A DNA stretch of 64,000 nt. Source: Hydrogenophaga sp. BPS33. GTDB taxonomy: Bacteria; Pseudomonadota; Gammaproteobacteria; Burkholderiales; Burkholderiaceae_C. This document shows positions 47,795 to 57,140 of this stretch, one piece after another (position 1 is the first letter of the stretch; every line of letters begins with the position of its first letter). Position numbers and translations under genes: made by a program. Below the pieces are notes generated by a model. That model saw nothing but the letters and a program-made list of their open reading frames with translations. It made no database searches and had not been told where the DNA came from. The stretch lies in contig NZ_CP044549.1 of NCBI RefSeq assembly GCF_009859475.1, positions 3,472,001 to 3,536,000 on the forward strand. The letters run 5' to 3'.

Positions 47795-47826
47795 GAAAAA
47801 CGCACGGCCCAGGCAGTGCGTTTTTG
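47795..47826 (-). terminator. Intrinsic terminator after the TerC-family gene
   Basis: AAAAACGCAC and GTGCGTTTTT form a stem with A/T flanks about 25-55 bases past the terC-like stop. It can work on either strand. Confidence 0.8.
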
Positions 47827-47850
47827 CTGAGGGCGGCGCAAGCGCCCGCC

Positions 47851-48540
47851 TCACACCTGCGCTTCAGCGCCTTGCCTGCGCGCCTGCACAAACTTGCCCA
47901 AGCCCACCACCAGCACCGCGCCCGCCGCCGCCGCGACATAGTGCAGCCATGGATGTGCCATGGTGTAGCCGTGCACCAGGTTGTCGTTGACGATGGTTTC
48001 GCCGCCGACCCAGCCGATCAGCGCGGCGCCCAGCGTGATGATGACGGGAAAACGCCCCATGAGTTTGATCATCAGCGTGGAGCCGAAAATCACCAGCGGA
48101 ATGCTGATGGCCAGGCCCAGCACCAGCAGCACCATGTTGCCGTGCGCGCTCGCGGCCACGGCGATCACGTTGTCCAGGCTCATCACGAGGTCGGCAATGA
48201 GAATGGTGCGGATGGCGGCCATCATCGTGCTCGTGCCCTTGTGTCCGTCGTCGTCCTCTTCTTCGCTGGTCAGCAGTTGGTAGCCGATCCAGAGCAGCAG
48301 AACGCCACCGATGACCTGCAGGAACGAGAGCTCCAGCAGCTTGGCCGCCACCACCGTGAGCACGATGCGCAACACCACGGCCGCGCCGGAACCGAACATG
48401 ACGGCTTTGCGTTGTTGCTCCGCGGGCAGCGAGCGGGCCGCCAGAGCAATGACGACGGCGTTGTCGCCCGAGAGAATGATGTTGATCCAGATGATCTTCA
48501 ACAGATCGATCCAGAAGTCGGAGGTACTCAGAAATTCCAT
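47851..48540 (-). CDS. TerC-family membrane protein (229 aa)
   Basis: The start is ATG 48540 (MEFLSTSDFWIDLLKIIWINIILSGDNAVVIALAARSL). The paired acidic motifs SGDNAVV (helix 1) and MSLDNVIAV (middle) define the TerC/YjbE group. Seven hydrophobic helices and an acidic-His loop (EEEDDDGHKG) are visible. Relatives export or metalate with manganese or handle tellurite. No metal regulator or manganese riboswitch is adjacent. The very long upstream frame is rejected. Confidence 0.9.
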   Translation of the reverse strand: MEFLSTSDFWIDLLKIIWINIILSGDNAVVIALAARSLPAEQQRKAVMFGSGAAVVLRIVLTVVAAKLLELSFLQVIGGVLLLWIGYQLLTSEEEDDDGHKGTSTMMAAIRTILIADLVMSLDNVIAVAASAHGNMVLLVLGLAISIPLVIFGSTLMIKLMGRFPVIITLGAALIGWVGGETIVNDNLVHGYTMAHPWLHYVAAAAGAVLVVGLGKFVQARRQGAEAQV

Positions 48541-48562
48541 GCAAACCTCATCCGTTGAATGC

Positions 48563-48590
48563 AAAAGCGCCGCATCGATGCGGCGCTTTT
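48563..48590. repeat. Perfect 28-bp palindrome upstream of the TerC-family gene
   Basis: AAAAGCGCCGC and its exact complement GCGGCGCTTTT flank ATCGAT, giving a fully self-complementary 28-bp sequence. It lies 22 bases upstream of the terC-like ATG and 88 bases before the divergent dioxygenase-like gene. It could be a leader hairpin, an attenuator or a dimer-binding operator. Confidence 0.55.
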
Positions 48591-48678
48591 GAAAGAATTG
48601 CATCACTGTAGGATGTAAATTCAGGTTTTTCTGTTCGTGATACTGCGTAATTTGCGCAGCCTTGTACCCTTCAATTCC

Positions 48679-49032
48679 ATGATCGCGCGCGACCCCCATC
48701 TCATCACCAGTTGGCATGCCCACGTGTACTTCGACGCCCCCAGTCGCGATGCGGCCTGGGCGTTGCGCGAGGTGATTGCCAATGAGTTGGGCGCGCGCGT
48801 GGAGATCGGGCGCTTTCACGAACGGCCCGTGGGGCCCCACCCGGCGTGGACGTACCAGGTGGCGTTTGGTGCACGCGAGTTCGCCTACGTCGTGAGCTGG
48901 CTCTCGCTCAACCACGGCACACTGGACGTGCTGGTGCACCCGAACACCGGCGACGAACTGCGCGATCACCGCGACGGCGCGATGTGGATCGGAAAGTCCT
49001 ACACGCTGGACTTGAGCGTGTTGGGCGACTGA
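48679..49032 (+). CDS. DOPA 4,5-dioxygenase-like protein (117 aa)
   Basis: The family opens with a His-rich motif, here HAHVYFDAP (residues about 12-20), followed by RFHERPVGPHPAWTYQVAF and LSLNHGTLDVLVHPNTGDEL(R)DH, each with conserved metal-binding His residues. The start ATG at 48679 is preceded by a weak Shine-Dalgarno. Bacterial members are small; substrates beyond catechol-type compounds are not known here. Confidence 0.9.
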   Translation: MIARDPHLITSWHAHVYFDAPSRDAAWALREVIANELGARVEIGRFHERPVGPHPAWTYQVAFGAREFAYVVSWLSLNHGTLDVLVHPNTGDELRDHRDGAMWIGKSYTLDLSVLGD

Positions 49033-49039
49033 ACCACCC

Positions 49040-50314
49040 TCAAGGCGTACAGAAGCGCAGCGCACCCTGCCCCGCCGCGACGCCGCTGGCCAGGCAAGCC
49101 GTGAGCAGGTAGCCGCCGGTAGGGGCCTCCCAGTCGAGCATTTCCCCCGCGCAGAACAAGCCGGGACGCGCGCGCGCCATGAGGTGCTCGTCCAAGGCCT
49201 CCCAGCGCACGCCCCCGGCGCTGCTGATGGCCTCGTCGATCGGACGCGCCGCCACCAAGGTGATCGGCAGCGCCTTGAGCGCTACGGCCAGCCGCGCGGG
49301 CTCGTGCATCGAAGCCTTGTCGAGCAATTCGTTGACGATCGCCATCTTGATGCCCTCCAGGCCCAGGCGGCTCTTGAGGTGGCTGGAGAGGCTGCGCGAG
49401 CCGCGCGGGTGCGCGACCTGGGCCAGCACATGTTCTGGCGTGCGGTCGGGCAGCAGATCGAGTTCGAACGTGGCCTGGCCGTGTTGTGCGATCTCGTCGC
49501 GCAAGAGGCTGGACGCGGCGTAGATGAGGCTGCCTTCCACCCCCGTGGCCGTGGCGACGAATTCACCCTTGCGCTGGAAGACGTGGCCCTGACTGTCCAC
49601 CACGCGAATGGCCACCGACTTGAAGGGCTGGCCCGCGAAGCGTTCGCTGAAAAACGCGCTCCAGCCACGGGCCACGTCGAAGCCGCAGTTGCTCGGCCGC
49701 AGAGGGGCGACGTCCACCCCCACGGCCTGCAAGCGCGGCGCCCACGCGCCGTCGGAGCCCAGGCGGGCCCAACTGGCGCCACCGAGCGCCAGCACCGTGG
49801 CCCGGGCTTGCACGCGCGAAGGTCCTTGAGGCGTTTCGAAGACGAGGCAACCGTCTTCGTCCCATCCGGTCCAACGGTGCCGCATGTGAAAGTGCACCGG
49901 TGCGCTGCCCTCGCCCTGCGGATGGCGCAGGCGGTGCAGCCAGGCGCGCAAGAGCGGCGCGGCTTTCATGTCGGTAGGGAACACGCGCTGCGAGCTGCCG
50001 ACGAAGGTGTCGATGCCCAGGCCTGCAGCCCAATCGCGCACGGCCTGCGGGCCAAAGGCGTCGAGCAAGGGCCGCAGGCGCGCGGCCTGCGCACCGTAGC
50101 GACCGATGAAGGCGGGCAAAGCTTCGGCATGCGTGAGGTTCATGCCGCCTTTGCCGGCCAGCAGAAACTTGCGCCCGACCGAGGGCATGGCATCGAACAG
50201 ATGCACCCCCAGGCCGGCACGGCCCATCACTTCGGCGGCCATCAGGCCAGCCGGCCCGCCGCCGACTACGGCGACATCGGTTTGAATGAGGTTCAAGGAA
50301 TCAGAAAGGCTCAT
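49040..50314 (-). CDS. HI0933/BaiN-like FAD-dependent flavoprotein (424 aa)
   Basis: The dinucleotide loop VAVVGGGPAGLMAAEVMGRAG is at residues about 13-33. The family motif GRKFLLAGKGGMNLTHAE follows near residue 50, and the C-terminal FAD-contact GLFCAGEMLDWEAPTGGYLLTACLASG is present. The group (the TIGR03862-like branch) is of unsettled function, possibly tRNA- or cofactor-related reduction. It stands alone, convergent with the dioxygenase-like gene, the stops being 8 bases apart. Confidence 0.9.
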   Translation of the reverse strand: MSLSDSLNLIQTDVAVVGGGPAGLMAAEVMGRAGLGVHLFDAMPSVGRKFLLAGKGGMNLTHAEALPAFIGRYGAQAARLRPLLDAFGPQAVRDWAAGLGIDTFVGSSQRVFPTDMKAAPLLRAWLHRLRHPQGEGSAPVHFHMRHRWTGWDEDGCLVFETPQGPSRVQARATVLALGGASWARLGSDGAWAPRLQAVGVDVAPLRPSNCGFDVARGWSAFFSERFAGQPFKSVAIRVVDSQGHVFQRKGEFVATATGVEGSLIYAASSLLRDEIAQHGQATFELDLLPDRTPEHVLAQVAHPRGSRSLSSHLKSRLGLEGIKMAIVNELLDKASMHEPARLAVALKALPITLVAARPIDEAISSAGGVRWEALDEHLMARARPGLFCAGEMLDWEAPTGGYLLTACLASGVAAGQGALRFCTP

Positions 50315-50375
50315 GGCGTGAGGAGATGTCGATCCAGGGGCATCGAGGGACGGCTACGCCGGCCCAAGATGCCGT

Positions 50376-50439
50376 CCCCCCTCGAAGCGCCGAAGGCGCG
50401 CCACTGAGGGGGGAAGCCGCGTCAGCGGCGCAGGGGGGA
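50376..50439. repeat. Dispersed GC-rich palindromic repeat after the helicase gene
   Basis: CCCCCCTCGAAGCGCCGAAGG and GCGCGCCACTGAGGGGGG form a palindromic unit, followed by a second GC-rich inverted element (AAGCCGCGTCAGCGGCG). The same type of word is scattered in intergenic regions of Comamonadaceae. It fills most of the 128-base gap between the flavoprotein and the helicase gene. Confidence 0.6.
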
Positions 50440-50442
50440 GTT

Positions 50443-53400
50443 TCAGTCTTGCAGTTCGATGAGGCGCCCTTGGGCGTTGATGAAGGCCAGCCGCACGGTA
50501 TCTCCCGGATTGGCCGCCGCAACGGCCTGCCGATAACCGCGCATCTGCGCGATCAGCGCGGGCTGTCGTTCGGGGTGCGCGGCGCTTTTGTGGTCGAGCA
50601 CCCACCATTCGCCGGTGTCGCGCCGGCGCACCAGGCGGTCCAGGCGCAACAGCTCGCCCTGGTGGAACAGTTCGACCTCGCTGCCCCAGTGGTGCAGCAG
50701 CTCGGCATCCCAGGCCCAGGCGGCATCACCGCCGATGATGCGACGAGCCATGGCCAGGGCGTCGCGCGCCTGCACGGTGTCGAGCGCGAATTCGCGCGCC
50801 ACGGCTTGCGCGTGCTCGGGCCCCCAATCGAAATCCTCGCTGGGCGTGGGCCACCATTGCAGCAGGCGGTGCAGCGCCAGGCCGATGCGGCTGGCGGTGT
50901 CGTCCATGGCCTCGCGCGCCGCGGGTGCTGGCGTCGGCGCAGGCGCGGGCTGCACAGCGGGCAGCCCCAGCAGCTCGAAGCTCAAAGCGCCGTTGCCGCC
51001 TTCGCCGCTTTGCGCATGGGTGGTGGCGGGCGGCGGCGTGTCCATCGGTGCGGCCAGCGGCTGCAGGCGCTGGTACCAGGTGGGCGCGTTGGCGCGCAGG
51101 TGCGGCTCGAAGCTGGAGATCAGCAGGCGCGATTCGGCGCGCGTCATGGCCACGTAGAGCCCGTTGAGTTCTTCCAGCGCGCGCGCTTCCTGTTCTTGCT
51201 GCAGGGCTTCGACCGCGCACGCGGGTGGCGCCTTTTCGCTGGCGAGGAACACGAAGCGGCGCGGCAAGGGTGCTTCGCCCGGCCAGTCCACCAGCACGCC
51301 CATGCTCTCGGGCCGCGCCGGGCCGGTGTCGGTGTCGAGCATCAGCACGGTATGGGCTTCCAGGCCTTTGGCGCCATGCACGGTGAGCAGGCGCACGGCA
51401 TCGGGCGTCTGCACGGCCGTGGCCTTGATGCCACCGGCCTTGAGCGCGCGCACGAAGCGGTACGTCGTGAGAAAGCGCCCACCGTCCTGCGCCAGGGACT
51501 GTGTGAGCAGATCGCGCAGTTGCGCGAGCACGGCGGCGCGCTGGCCCGGGGGCACGTGCTGCGCGAAACGCGCGAGCACATCGCCATGGTCGTACAACGC
51601 GGAGAGCGCGTCGTGCGGCGGCAGTGTGCGCAACCAGTCGCGGTAGAGCGCGAGGCGTTGTGCGGTGTCCACGAAGCGCGTGGCTTGTTCGGGCGCTTGC
51701 GCCTGCCCGGCCTGCTCGTGCACCGGCAGGCTGCCGAAGCGCTGCAACACGTCCCACCACGAAGGCCGCACGCGCGCGCCATCGACACCGGGTGGTGGCG
51801 TCCACCGCGTGCGCAGCCGCGCAAGCTGCGCCAGATCGTCGTCGCTCCAGCCGCACAGCGGCGACTTGAGCGCGCGCGCCAGGCTCAGGTCGTGCCGGGT
51901 GGACACGAGCGCATCCAGCAGCGCGACCACGTCCAGCACGGCGGGCGATTCGCCGAGATCGAGCTTCTCGGGTTGTTCGCTCAAAATGCCGCGCTCGCGC
52001 AAGGCTTCGTGCATCCAGCCCAGGCGTTCGCGCCGGCGCGCGAGCACCATGATGTCGCCGGCGTGCAGCCCCTCTTCTTCGATCTGCAGCGCCACCCAGT
52101 CGGCTGCCTGCGCGGCTTCGAGCGCGGCCAGGCTGTCTTCGGGCAAGACGCGCGGCGTGGTGAGGCTGTCGCGCCATTCGCCGCTGTCGCATGCGCCGGT
52201 GTGGCGATCGCGCAGGCTGCGCGGCAATTGCGGCAGGCTGCGCACCTCACCGGGCGCGGTGCTCTCGGTGGTGTGTGCGCGGTAGTCGCTGCTGTACTGG
52301 CCGGCCTGAACAGCCGCGCCCATGGCGGCGTTGAGCACCTCGACCACCGCAGGCGCACAACGGCGCGTGTGGTCGCAACTGAGCAGCGCACCCGAGAGCC
52401 CCTGCACCACGAAGGCCTGGGCGGCTTTGAACACCTGGGGTTCGGCACGGCGGAAGCGGTAGATCGACTGCTTGGGGTCGCCCACCAGGAACACGCACGG
52501 CGCCTCGCCCGGGCCCGCGCCGGCATAGGCCGAGAGCCAGCCGTACAGCGCCTGCCACTGCAGCGGGTTGGTGTCCTGGAACTCGTCGATCAGCACGTGG
52601 CGCACGCGCGCGTCCAGGCGCTGCTGGAGCCAGCCGGAGAGTTCGGCGTCGCCCAGCAGGCGGCGGGCCGCGCCTTCCACGTCGTTCATGTCGACCCAGC
52701 CGCGCTCGCGCTTGAGGGCCGCGTAACTGGCGAGCAACACGCGTGCGAGCCGCGCCATGCGCTGGTGGTGCGCCCAGGCCCTGTGCTGGCGCAGGGCACC
52801 GCAGAGTTCGATGAGTTCGAGCTCGGCGGCTTGCGCGGCTTCGAACTTGGCCAGGCGGCTGTTGAGCCGGTCTTCGTCGGCCACCAGAAAGGCCTTGCGC
52901 AGCAGCGCCAGGCGCTGCTGCATGCGTGAGGGTTCGTCGGGCAGTTCGAAGGCGTCGATGATCTTGGCGGCGCTGTCCTTGGGCGTCTTGTTGGCCTCGG
53001 TGCCCAACACCTTAGCCCAGGCGTGCCAGCGGCTGCGGGCCTCGGGGCGCAGCAGCGCCAGCTCGGGGGTTGCCAGGTCGCCCAAGGCCGGGTAGCGCTC
53101 GGCAAACGGCTCGACCGAAGCCGCCACCACGCCGGCCGCATCGGCCAGCGCGAACTCCACGCGCTTGTCCAGGGCCTTCTTCAGGGCCACCAGGGTCTGG
53201 TGCCGGCCGTGCTGGGCCACGCTGTCCATGAAGTCCTGACGGTCGGCCGGGCTCGCGGCCAAGGCGGCGTAGAAACGCGGCCAGACCTGCGCCACGGCGC
53301 GCGCATCGTCTTCCAGCAGTTCGTATTGCACGGGCAATTGCATGTCCTGCAACACCGACAAGGGCGAGCCGCGCAGCAAGGCGGCGAACCAGCTGTGGAA

Positions 53401-53859
53401 GGTGCGCACCTGCACCGTGCGGCCGAGCGCGTTGACGCGCGCGTGCAGGCCACGCGCCTCGGGCACGCGGCGCAGGGCGTCGGCGGCGCTCAGGCCGCGC
53501 GCGCGCAATTCGCCAGTCAGTTGTTCGTCGCTCAATCCAGACCAGCGCCGCAGTTCGGTGTTGAGCCGGTCGCGCATTTCACCGGCCGCTTTCTTGGTGA
53601 AGGTGATCGCGAGGATGTCTTGGGGTGCGCAGCCGTCGAGCAGCGCGCGCAGGATGCGCGAGACCAGCATCCAGGTCTTGCCGGCACCGGCGCAGGCCTC
53701 CACCGCGATGCTGCGGGTGGGGTCGCATGCGAGAACGTAAAAGGCCTCGCGCTCGGCACTCACGCCATTGATGCGGTAGGCGGGTGCGGTCACTGGAGTA
53801 CCTTCGCCCTGCGGGCTGCGGTGCGAGCGTGCTTGGGAACGGCCCGGCGCTGCGCTCAT
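50443..53859 (-). CDS. addA: AddA-like UvrD/RecB-type helicase-nuclease (1138 aa)
   Basis: It unwinds and resects DNA double-strand ends. Helicase motifs are EACAGAGKTWMLVSRIL (Walker A, about residues 54-70), LIDEFQDTNPLQW (motif II), FLVGDPKQSIYRFRRA (III), LLTVHGAKGLEAHTV (V) and YVAMTRAESRLLIS (VI). The C-terminal RecB-type nuclease has LVRRRDTGEWWVLDHKSA. The start ATG 53859 overlaps the addB-like stop, so both subunits are coupled. The long upstream frame was discarded. Confidence 0.93.
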   Translation of the reverse strand: MSAAPGRSQARSHRSPQGEGTPVTAPAYRINGVSAEREAFYVLACDPTRSIAVEACAGAGKTWMLVSRILRALLDGCAPQDILAITFTKKAAGEMRDRLNTELRRWSGLSDEQLTGELRARGLSAADALRRVPEARGLHARVNALGRTVQVRTFHSWFAALLRGSPLSVLQDMQLPVQYELLEDDARAVAQVWPRFYAALAASPADRQDFMDSVAQHGRHQTLVALKKALDKRVEFALADAAGVVAASVEPFAERYPALGDLATPELALLRPEARSRWHAWAKVLGTEANKTPKDSAAKIIDAFELPDEPSRMQQRLALLRKAFLVADEDRLNSRLAKFEAAQAAELELIELCGALRQHRAWAHHQRMARLARVLLASYAALKRERGWVDMNDVEGAARRLLGDAELSGWLQQRLDARVRHVLIDEFQDTNPLQWQALYGWLSAYAGAGPGEAPCVFLVGDPKQSIYRFRRAEPQVFKAAQAFVVQGLSGALLSCDHTRRCAPAVVEVLNAAMGAAVQAGQYSSDYRAHTTESTAPGEVRSLPQLPRSLRDRHTGACDSGEWRDSLTTPRVLPEDSLAALEAAQAADWVALQIEEEGLHAGDIMVLARRRERLGWMHEALRERGILSEQPEKLDLGESPAVLDVVALLDALVSTRHDLSLARALKSPLCGWSDDDLAQLARLRTRWTPPPGVDGARVRPSWWDVLQRFGSLPVHEQAGQAQAPEQATRFVDTAQRLALYRDWLRTLPPHDALSALYDHGDVLARFAQHVPPGQRAAVLAQLRDLLTQSLAQDGGRFLTTYRFVRALKAGGIKATAVQTPDAVRLLTVHGAKGLEAHTVLMLDTDTGPARPESMGVLVDWPGEAPLPRRFVFLASEKAPPACAVEALQQEQEARALEELNGLYVAMTRAESRLLISSFEPHLRANAPTWYQRLQPLAAPMDTPPPATTHAQSGEGGNGALSFELLGLPAVQPAPAPTPAPAAREAMDDTASRIGLALHRLLQWWPTPSEDFDWGPEHAQAVAREFALDTVQARDALAMARRIIGGDAAWAWDAELLHHWGSEVELFHQGELLRLDRLVRRRDTGEWWVLDHKSAAHPERQPALIAQMRGYRQAVAAANPGDTVRLAFINAQGRLIELQD

Positions 53860-56483
53860 GCGGCACTCCAGAAATCTTTGCGGCACAGGCCACGCGCGGC
53901 GCAGAAGTCGCACACGCGGCCTTCGCCCAGCGCGGGCATGGGCTGGCCGGCGGCCACGCGCGCCATGTCGTGCGCCAAACCTTCGCGCAGTTGCTCGCGC
54001 GCCATCAGCACGTCGGGCTGCTCGACCAGCCAGGTCGGGGTGTCCTTGCCACTGTCGCCACGCTTGTCGGTGATGCTGAGGTACGCGGCGCGCAGGTTCT
54101 CATCGGGCAGCAAGGCGGCGTAGAAGGCCAACTGCGTGTCCTCCAGCGGTTCCTTCACGCGCTCCTGGGTCTTGCTGCGGCTCTCGGTCTTGTAGTCGAG
54201 CACGAAGGGAATCGGGCCTTCGGGGCTGTGCTGCAGGTCGATGCGGTCGAGCTTGCCGTAGAGCTTCCACGGCCCTGTGTGGCTGGTGCGTTCGGCCTCG
54301 GCTTGTGCGAAGCGCGGCCCGGGTCCGTGTTCGGTGGCTTCGAAACCGGTCAGCCAATCCAGATAGCCTTCGCGCAGGGCCGGCCACACCGCCTGGTAGG
54401 GCAGAAAGCCGGCACCGCCCTCGCCTGCGTTGAGGCCCATGGCGCTCGCGGTTTCGTCGGCGAGCCGGTCGAGCGCGGCGCGGTCGGCTTCGCGCCCAGG
54501 CCGGGCATCGCGGCGCTGTTCGTGAAAGCTGCGCAACACGGCGTGCAGCCAGTTGCCCATGTCGCGCTGATCGGGCTCGGCTTCGAGTTCGGCCGCTTCG
54601 GACAGGCGCAGCTGCCGCAAGGCGAAGAAGCGGTAGGGGCAGTCGCGCAGGTCCTGGTAGGCACTGGCCGAGAGTGCTTCGGGCAGCACGTCGCGCGCGC
54701 TGGGCATTGGCTTTTCCTGCGGCACGCACACGAGCACGCGGGGCTCACGGGGGTCCCGCGCCGCGTGCGGCAAAAGCGCTTGCAACCAGGCACTGGGCAA
54801 GGTGGCTTCACCACGGTCTTGGGTGCGCCACAGCAGGTCGAGCTGCGGCAAGGCCAGCGTGGCCTGCCAGGCTTTCGCCGCCGCCTGCGCCAGCGCCTCG
54901 CGCGACGGCAGGCCCAGCAGCTCGCGCTGGGCCGCCGTCCAGTCGCCCGGGGGCTCGGGGCTGGGGCTCAGGTGCGTCTCGTCGCAGCCGGGCACCACGG
55001 TGGCAGGGAAATGGCGGCCCAGCAGTTGTGCCATGGGCAAGACCACCACGGGGGTCTCGCCCTCGCTGCGCGGCATGAAGCTCGCGCCTTCCAGCACGTC
55101 GCGCACCCAGGCAGTGAACGCGCTCAAGGACATGCGCGAACCGCTGCGCGCCGCAGCGTCCACCGCTTGCGCCACACCGGCCAACTCCATCGCCGCGCCG
55201 TCGCCCAGACGCAGGGCCTGCAGCAATTGCTGCCCGGCCGGGTCGGTTTCGAACGATGTCCACAGGCCACAGGCCTTGAGCGCGAGCGCGAGATCGCCCA
55301 GCCACACCGTCAAGGGGCGCGCGGCCTGAAGGCCTTCGATCCAGGCCGGCAGGCCCTGCGGGATGGCGGGTGCGAGCCGCGCGTGCTGCACCGCGGCCTT
55401 CCAGCGCGACACGCCGAATTCGCGCGCGAGTTGCTCCAGCTGCTGGCCCTGTGCGTCGGGCCACGCCGTGGCTTGTTTGAGCAGGTCCAGCACGTCGTCC
55501 ATCGCGGCACGGGCATCGGCCGCGCGCAGCACACTCATGAGTTGCGCGGCGGCGCGCGTGGTAGAGAGCTTCCAGCCGGTTTCGTCGCGCACCGAGATGC
55601 CCGCGCGGTGCAGCATGGCGCTCACGCGGCGCGTGAGCAGGCGGTCGTTGGCCACCAGGGCCACCGGCGTGCGGCCCTGGTTGATGTGCTCGATCACACA
55701 GGCGGCGGCGCGTTGCGCTTCGTCTTCCGCATCGCCACAGGCATGCAGGCGGCGGTCTTCGCCGGCGCGCCAGTCGCTCTCGCCCAAGGGAAGCACAAGC
55801 GCGCGATCGCCCCACCGAGCGGCCAGCGCCGTGGCCAAGGGATCGTCTTGAAAGCCCTGCAGCACCACCAGCAGATCGGCATGCGCGCCGGGTTGTGCCA
55901 TCGGTGCCCACAGCACGTCGGTGGCGTAGGCGGACGTGCTCACCCAGGTCAGCGCCAGGGTCGCCAGAAGGCCTTCCCAATGCAGCGCGGACGTGGTGGG
56001 TGCCATGGCCGCGCGCAAGGGCTCGGCCCAGGCCAGTCGATGCTCGGGCGGCACGGCCGCAGCCCATGGCGCGAGCTGACGCGCGGCGTCGACCAGCCGC
56101 CCCACCATGACGGTGCGCAAGGCCGCATCGGCGCGCGCGGGCGCCACGCGCTCGATCAGCGCGGCGGCCATGAGACTGTCGCGTGCCATGTCCATGCTGA
56201 GGTCGCCAGGGCCGGGCAGAAAGGGGCGCAGGCTCGCGGCCCAGTTGCGCGTGGACTCGAAGCGCGGCGCAAAACCGCTCGGGTGTGCGGCGGCCCAGGC
56301 GCGCCGGCCTGCATCCATCAGCTGCGCATAGGGCACGAGCACGACCACGCGGCCGGCGGGCAAGGCGCGCTCGCGGGCGGCCGCGTCAATGTGCGCAATG
56401 CCGGCGGCCCAATGTCGAACCGAAGGGTGCCCAGGGTCTGGCGCGGGCGTCGTGGCCGCGCCGATCGGGCTTACATGCGTCAT
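53856..56483 (-). CDS. addB: AddB-like nuclease subunit (875 aa)
   Basis: The start is MTHVSPIGAATTPAPDPGH at 56483. The C-terminal nuclease domain carries GKLDRIDLQ and VLDYKTESRSKT, the PD-(D/E)xK active-site segment. Iron-sulfur ligands are suggested by DCPYRFF and CDFCAARGLC at the very end, as in AddB proteins. The long middle part is an inactivated helicase-like region with few motifs. It precedes the addA-like gene, giving the AddAB type of end-resection complex in place of RecBCD. Confidence 0.88.
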   Translation of the reverse strand: MTHVSPIGAATTPAPDPGHPSVRHWAAGIAHIDAAARERALPAGRVVVLVPYAQLMDAGRRAWAAAHPSGFAPRFESTRNWAASLRPFLPGPGDLSMDMARDSLMAAALIERVAPARADAALRTVMVGRLVDAARQLAPWAAAVPPEHRLAWAEPLRAAMAPTTSALHWEGLLATLALTWVSTSAYATDVLWAPMAQPGAHADLLVVLQGFQDDPLATALAARWGDRALVLPLGESDWRAGEDRRLHACGDAEDEAQRAAACVIEHINQGRTPVALVANDRLLTRRVSAMLHRAGISVRDETGWKLSTTRAAAQLMSVLRAADARAAMDDVLDLLKQATAWPDAQGQQLEQLAREFGVSRWKAAVQHARLAPAIPQGLPAWIEGLQAARPLTVWLGDLALALKACGLWTSFETDPAGQQLLQALRLGDGAAMELAGVAQAVDAAARSGSRMSLSAFTAWVRDVLEGASFMPRSEGETPVVVLPMAQLLGRHFPATVVPGCDETHLSPSPEPPGDWTAAQRELLGLPSREALAQAAAKAWQATLALPQLDLLWRTQDRGEATLPSAWLQALLPHAARDPREPRVLVCVPQEKPMPSARDVLPEALSASAYQDLRDCPYRFFALRQLRLSEAAELEAEPDQRDMGNWLHAVLRSFHEQRRDARPGREADRAALDRLADETASAMGLNAGEGGAGFLPYQAVWPALREGYLDWLTGFEATEHGPGPRFAQAEAERTSHTGPWKLYGKLDRIDLQHSPEGPIPFVLDYKTESRSKTQERVKEPLEDTQLAFYAALLPDENLRAAYLSITDKRGDSGKDTPTWLVEQPDVLMAREQLREGLAHDMARVAAGQPMPALGEGRVCDFCAARGLCRKDFWSAA

Positions 56484-56621
56484 GGAAATGGGTGTTTCTG
56501 TCACAATGGTGCGGACCGAACGCTCAGCGAGCGGCAGAGAGAGGAAGCAAGAGCACCTTGAACTGTCTGCATGGGCCCCAAACTGTACCCCCTCCCCGAT
56601 CAACGACTTTTAGGATGAATC

Positions 56622-56954
56622 ATGGCCAGCGACCTGATCAAACACGTTTCCGATGCCAGCTTCCAGGCTGATGTGCTGGATGCCGGTGCACCGGTGCTCG
56701 TGGACTTCTGGGCCGAATGGTGTGGTCCTTGCAAGATGATCGCGCCCATCCTCGACGAAGTGGCGGGCTCGTACAACGGCAAGCTGCAGATCGCCAAGCT
56801 CAACGTCGACGACAACCGCGACGTGCCCGCCAAGTTCGGCATCCGCGGCATCCCCACGCTCATGCTGTTCAAGGACGGCCAGCTCGCCGCCACCAAGGTG
56901 GGAGCCGTGAGCAAGGCACAGCTCACCGCCTTCATCGATCAGCAACTGACCTGA
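56622..56954 (+). CDS. trxA: Thioredoxin
   Basis: This dithiol redox protein has the active site WCGPC at residues 33-37, with the family strand [22 protein letters not shown] and the cis-proline [14 protein letters not shown]. It is 110 residues long, with no signal peptide, so cytosolic. It precedes rho with a terminator between them, the order found in most proteobacteria. Confidence 0.98.
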   Translation: MASDLIKHVSDASFQADVLDAGAPVLVDFWAEWCGPCKMIAPILDEVAGSYNGKLQIAKLNVDDNRDVPAKFGIRGIPTLMLFKDGQLAATKVGAVSKAQLTAFIDQQLT

Positions 56955-56968
56955 GGCCACGCCAAAGG

Positions 56969-57000
56969 GCGACCGGGTGCAATGCCCGGTCGCTGTTTTC
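56969..57000 (+). terminator. Intrinsic terminator between trxA and rho
   Basis: GCGACCGGG and CCCGGTCGC pair around TGCAATG, then TGTTTTCTTG follows. It lies 15 bases past the trxA stop. Confidence 0.85.
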
Positions 57001-57140
57001 TTGAGCGAATTTTTCCTGTCATAATTTGCCGCAGCGGGCCCGACAGACACCCGCCCCTCTTTCCCGCGCACCGTTCGCCATCCGGACGCTGTCGCCCCCT
57101 CCCCCGGTTTTTGACTCAACTCCCTTTCGGAGTGAATTCC

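Noticed and set aside
48541..48678. Manganese (yybP-ykoY) riboswitch upstream of the TerC-family gene
   Set aside because: The spacer to the divergent gene is short and lacks the two characteristic loops; only the palindrome is present.
50326..52929. An 867-codon plus-strand frame
   Set aside because: Antisense shadow of the addA-like helicase; no domain is recognisable in it.
53784..56561. A 925-codon plus-strand frame
   Set aside because: Antisense shadow of the addB-like gene, which carries nuclease and Fe-S motifs on the minus strand.
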